DNA from: UBA3071 sp965369635
GTDB taxonomy: Bacteria > Chloroflexota > Anaerolineae > UBA3071
Direction of reading: 5' to 3'
NCBI GenBank assembly: GCA_965369635.1
Contig: CBDURC010000002.1
Span: 1-41,501, forward strand
DNA length: 41,501 nucleotides
A model generated the notes under the pieces. It was given only the letters and a program-made list of their open reading frames with translations. It was not told where the DNA came from and searched no databases. Positions 39,115 to 41,501 of this stretch are shown here, in pieces (position 1 is the stretch's first letter; the number at the start of each line of letters is the position of its first letter). Both the position numbers and the translations under genes were made by a program.

Positions 39115-40267
39115 AATTGCTGGAGCTCCTTTCTCCACGAGACGAACAGACGCAGGACAGAAGATGCCGACGGGTCAATTCCCGCACCAGGTAGGCAGCA
39201 GCCAGCCCGGCGACGAAGCCCACGGCCATGTTGGTGACTGCCGCGACGGCAGCGGTGACCAGGGCCAGCCACAGCTTCCACCCTCGCAGCTTCACCACCA
39301 CCTTGCCCAGCTCGATCCCCGCCAACAGCATCATCCCGCCCACCAAGGGCATGGGAAAGACGGCCAGCAGGTTGCCCACCGACTTGCTCAGAAACAGCCC
39401 CAGACAGACCTCGATCAACCCCTCTAGGATGCTGGTGCCGCCTGTGCGGGCGCCGAAGTAGTACTGCCCGGCCAGCCCCCCGGCACCGTGGCACATGGGC
39501 ATCCCGCCGAAGAAGGAGGCGATCACGTTCATCACCCCCATGTTGAGCATCAGCTTGCGCTCGCTGACCGCCTTATCGGGGAAGTAGTCGCGGATGAGCG
39601 CTGCCGTGGCGATGACGGCGTTGGTGATGGAAAGGGGGATCTGAGCGAAGCCGGCCAGCAGCATGGCCTGCCAGACGTCCCCCAGGCGGGGCAGCGTCAG
39701 CGGCGGCACGGTGACCGCCAGCTCCAGCGCGCCCCGCAGCTCCCCCCGCCAGGCGATGATCCCCACCCCCAGAGCCATAAGCACAATGGCCGCCGGAGCG
39801 TAACGGTTCTTCCGCAGGGTGAGCACGATGATGACGGCCAACAGCCCTAGCAGCGGCGCTGGCTGCATCATCTTGAGCCCCTGCCAGGCGAGCATTACAC
39901 CCAGCGCCAGTTGGATGCCCCGCGCCACAAACAGCGGTGTGACGGCGATGATCCTGCGCAGGAGGCCGGTGAAGACGAGAATGAACCAGGTGATGCCCAG
40001 CCCCAGGCCTGAAGCGTAGATCAAGGATGGTGGCCATTCCTGAGCGATGGCCGCCACGGCCACCACCTTCTTGGGCTGCAAAGGCATCGGCAGGCGGTAG
40101 ATGAGCCCGATGGCGATGTTGGTCAGGCCCATCATGATGAACAGCCCCGCCGGGTCCAGGCCATTGATGGCGATGAAGCCTATGACCAGGGGGAACAGGG
40201 TGCCGAAATCGCCCATGGAGCCGGCCAGTTCTCGCAGGTTGAACTCGAAGTCCTTGTGCTTACTCAT
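39101..40267 (-). CDS. MOT1-type molybdate/sulfate transporter
   Basis: 388 aa with about ten membrane helices. The N-terminus (ELAGSMGDFGTLFPLVIGF, then INGLDPAG) and the later PMCHGAGGLAGQYYFGARTG are hallmark segments of the MOT1-like branch of the SulP superfamily; no STAS domain is present, as expected. It imports molybdate or sulfate. The C-terminus leaves the conserved part at RRHLLSCVCSSRGER and ends in SSSNWGHG encoded by a repeat, so the native end has probably been replaced. No good ribosome site before the ATG. Sits between broken suf genes and the ArsP permease on one strand. Confidence 0.85.
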   Translation of the reverse strand: MSKHKDFEFNLRELAGSMGDFGTLFPLVIGFIAINGLDPAGLFIMMGLTNIAIGLIYRLPMPLQPKKVVAVAAIAQEWPPSLIYASGLGLGITWFILVFTGLLRRIIAVTPLFVARGIQLALGVMLAWQGLKMMQPAPLLGLLAVIIVLTLRKNRYAPAAIVLMALGVGIIAWRGELRGALELAVTVPPLTLPRLGDVWQAMLLAGFAQIPLSITNAVIATAALIRDYFPDKAVSERKLMLNMGVMNVIASFFGGMPMCHGAGGLAGQYYFGARTGGTSILEGLIEVCLGLFLSKSVGNLLAVFPMPLVGGMMLLAGIELGKVVVKLRGWKLWLALVTAAVAAVTNMAVGFVAGLAAAYLVRELTRRHLLSCVCSSRGERSSSNWGHG

Positions 40268-40332
40268 CTCAGCAAGTCGTCAGCAAATATGATGTCTCGT
40301 CACGTTTCGCGTTCTCGCGGCCAGTTCTGGTT

Positions 40333-40581
40333 TCACGGAGCATGTTTCCACGCCGCCAACATGCCGCGGATGATGGCGTCTACGGCCCCTTCCTCGTCCA
40401 GCCCGTGAGCCATCAGCGTCTCCAGTTCCTTCTTGTTCACCGTGCCGATGGCCGTCTCGTGCGTGACGTGCGCCCGCTCGTTTCGCACCCGCACCACGGG
40501 GATTGCGCTGGCCACGGCCTGATCGCGCATGATCTCGTTGCAATCCACATGGCCGCTGGCGTAAGGGGCATTCCCCAGCGC
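40333..40581 (-). pseudogene. SufB/SufD C-terminal remnant
   Basis: The frame after TGA 40582-40584 reads ALGNAPYASGHVDCNEIMRD and continues with HVTHETAIGTVNKKELETLM and GLDEEGAVDAIIRGMLA. THEtaiG and the following helix are the conserved end of the SufB/SufD family, scaffold parts of the SUF Fe-S cluster machine. Only about 80 residues of a roughly 300-450 residue protein remain, and no start fits. It is joined to the end of the sufC-like reading frame by an apparent deletion. Confidence 0.75.
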
Positions 40582-40589
40582 TCATAAGC

Positions 40590-41324
40590 TCCCACCTCCT
40601 CCACCATCTCCGCTATCGGGCAGGGCCGGCAGCGCCGGGCGTAGTGGCGGCGCACCTCCTCCGGGTCGCCGACGCGCATGATCTCCCCTTCGCACATCAG
40701 CGCCGCAACGTCGGTCACCGGCACCATCTCATCGCGGTGAGTGATCAACAGCACGGTGGTCCCCTCGCTGGCCATGCGCCGGATGAGTCGGCCGATGTCG
40801 TCGAGGGATAGGACGTCAATCCCCGAGTCCGGCTCATCTGGGATGGCCAGTTTCGGCTGCATGGTGTAGACGGCGGCCAGTTCGACGCGCTTGCGCTCGC
40901 CGCCGGAGAGGGTCTCATCTGCCGGGCGGCTCAGGTACGCGGAGGGCGAAAGGGCCATCGCCTCCAATGCCTCCTACATTTGTTCCCAGGAGGGTTCCTG
41001 CATCCCCAGGGCCAGGTAGTCCTGTACCTTGAGCCCTTCGAATCGAGCTGGCTCCTGCCAGGCTAAGGTCAGTCCCAGCCGGGCTCGCTTGGTGATGGGC
41101 AAAGGGGCAATGTCCTGACCGGCGAAGAGGATGCGCCCCCGCTGCGGCGCATAGCCGGCGCAGCCCATGAGCGTGTAGGCCAGGCTGGACTTGCCGGAGC
41201 CATTGCGGCCGATGAGCCCAAACACCTGCTTCGGGGCGAGGGCCAGATGCAGGCGGCGCGGAATCTAGAGTCCCTCCCTTTGCAGGTATAGATCTTCGAT
41301 CTGCATAAGGTAACCGCTTCTCAT
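40590..41324 (-). pseudogene. sufC-like ATPase with two in-frame amber stops
   Basis: SufC is the ABC-type ATPase of the SUF complex. From ATG 41324 (overlapping the upstream stop as ATGA) the frame gives MQIEDLYLQREG, then TAG at 41265-41267. It continues with VFGLIGRNGSGKSSLAYTLM (Walker A), then the second TAG at 40974-40976. ETLSGGERKRVELAAVYTMQ (signature), IPDEPDSGID (Walker B region, with IPDE for LLDE) and LLITHRDEMV complete it. The frame never shifts, so two substitutions explain the breaks. The C-terminus runs on without its own stop into the sufB/D remnant (another frame). Pseudogene, unless amber is read through or the stops are errors. Confidence 0.8.
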
Positions 41325-41500
41325 GTTTGCTCACCTCCACGGCGCTGGCACTTGGGACATGGGCAATGGGGGAGCGGACAGACTGACGACCGGCTGTCAT
41401 CGTGCGCTTCCCCTCGCGCCAGCGCCAGCAGTGCTGGCACTCGCTCGTCCGCCGAGCGGTAGAAAACGTAGAGTCCCTCTTGGCGATCGCTCACCAGCCC
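41321..41500 (-). CDS. ArsR/HTH-type regulator C-terminus with Cys-rich tail (partial)
   Basis: The last 59 codons of a gene entering from the right edge: GLVSDRQEGLYVFYRSADE, then VPALLALARGE. The first part matches the wing of ArsR-family winged-helix repressors (glyv.R.eGr.vyYrl). The tail VCPLPHCPCPKCQRR holds four Cys (fragment residues 41, 46, 48, 51), suited to binding a metal or Fe-S cluster. Its stop overlaps the sufC start (ATGA). I infer a metal- or Fe-S-sensing repressor of the minus-strand operon. The DNA-binding helix lies outside the window. Confidence 0.65.
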   Translation of the reverse strand, partial: GLVSDRQEGLYVFYRSADERVPALLALARGEAHDDSRSSVCPLPHCPCPKCQRRGGEQT

Positions 41501-41501
41501 T

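Noticed and set aside
40590..41324. Amber recoding (TAG read as an amino acid) to explain sufC
   Set aside because: No sign of recoding in the other genes, and the neighbouring sufB/D is also truncated; ordinary decay is simpler. Kept as a checkable alternative in the findings.

Overview
The window is a high-GC bacterial chromosome segment. Four things suggest a member of the Chloroflexota, probably Anaerolineae-like: many small zinc-ribbon (CxxC..CxxC) membrane proteins with Pro/Thr-rich linkers, a secreted protein ending in a FLPL-type tail, clear sigma70-type promoters, and a MOT1-type transporter. This assignment is inference from protein style; no marker gene is present.

Layout. (1) 1-5242, minus strand: the 5' end of an unidentified gene with its own promoter, then a complete branched-chain amino acid (or related amide) ABC transporter operon livK-livH-livM-livG-livF. 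It has a consensus promoter (5214-5242), a hairpin between livK and livH, ATGA overlaps, and a probable terminator at 200-222. (2) 5259-6886: a decayed insertion sequence with recognisable terminal inverted repeats and an internally deleted transposase, followed by a DJ-1/PfpI-like gene broken by two opposite frameshifts. (3) 6888-34373, plus strand: a perfect TTGACA-N17-TATAAT promoter and a long leader with a hairpin and a 14-bp palindrome precede about nineteen co-directional genes. Thirteen of the products carry one to four treble-clef/rubredoxin-like zinc ribbons. Most ribbons are tethered to one transmembrane helix and an outward domain (beta-propeller, BNR propeller, SH3b, beta-helix, DUF3352, TPR). 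The cluster also has a HerA/DUF87-type ATPase, an FHA-ABCG transporter fusion, a phosphodiester glycosidase-like protein, a C39-like peptidase and an HNH nuclease/YbjN-like pair. (4) 34463-35336: a TnpB remnant (minus) and a serine-recombinase remnant (plus) whose last codons run into a tRNA-Glu(UUC) gene. (5) 35299-36698: tRNA-Glu (minus) and a NifS/IscS-type cysteine desulfurase (plus) with divergent consensus promoters. (6) 36831-41500, minus strand: an ArsR-like regulator with a Cys-rich tail (partial), sufC with two in-frame amber codons, a truncated sufB/D end, a MOT1-type molybdate/sulfate transporter, an ArsP-type permease and two small thioredoxin-fold proteins.

How it works together. 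The liv operon is an ordinary uptake system. The zinc-ribbon cluster is the unusual part. Two proteins (9750 and 12041) have a signal peptide or lipobox, a C-terminal membrane helix and a C-terminal ribbon, while the others have an N-terminal ribbon and then a membrane helix. Both arrangements place the ribbon in the cytoplasm and the large domain outside. I infer an envelope-spanning assembly whose parts share a cytoplasmic zinc-ribbon tag, with the soluble four-ribbon coiled-coil protein, the HerA-like ATPase and the FHA-ABC protein as cytoplasmic partners. Its function cannot be read from sequence alone. The right end looks like a metal/sulfur region in decay: Fe-S assembly genes are broken, and palindromic repeats have entered or replaced the ends of neighbouring genes.
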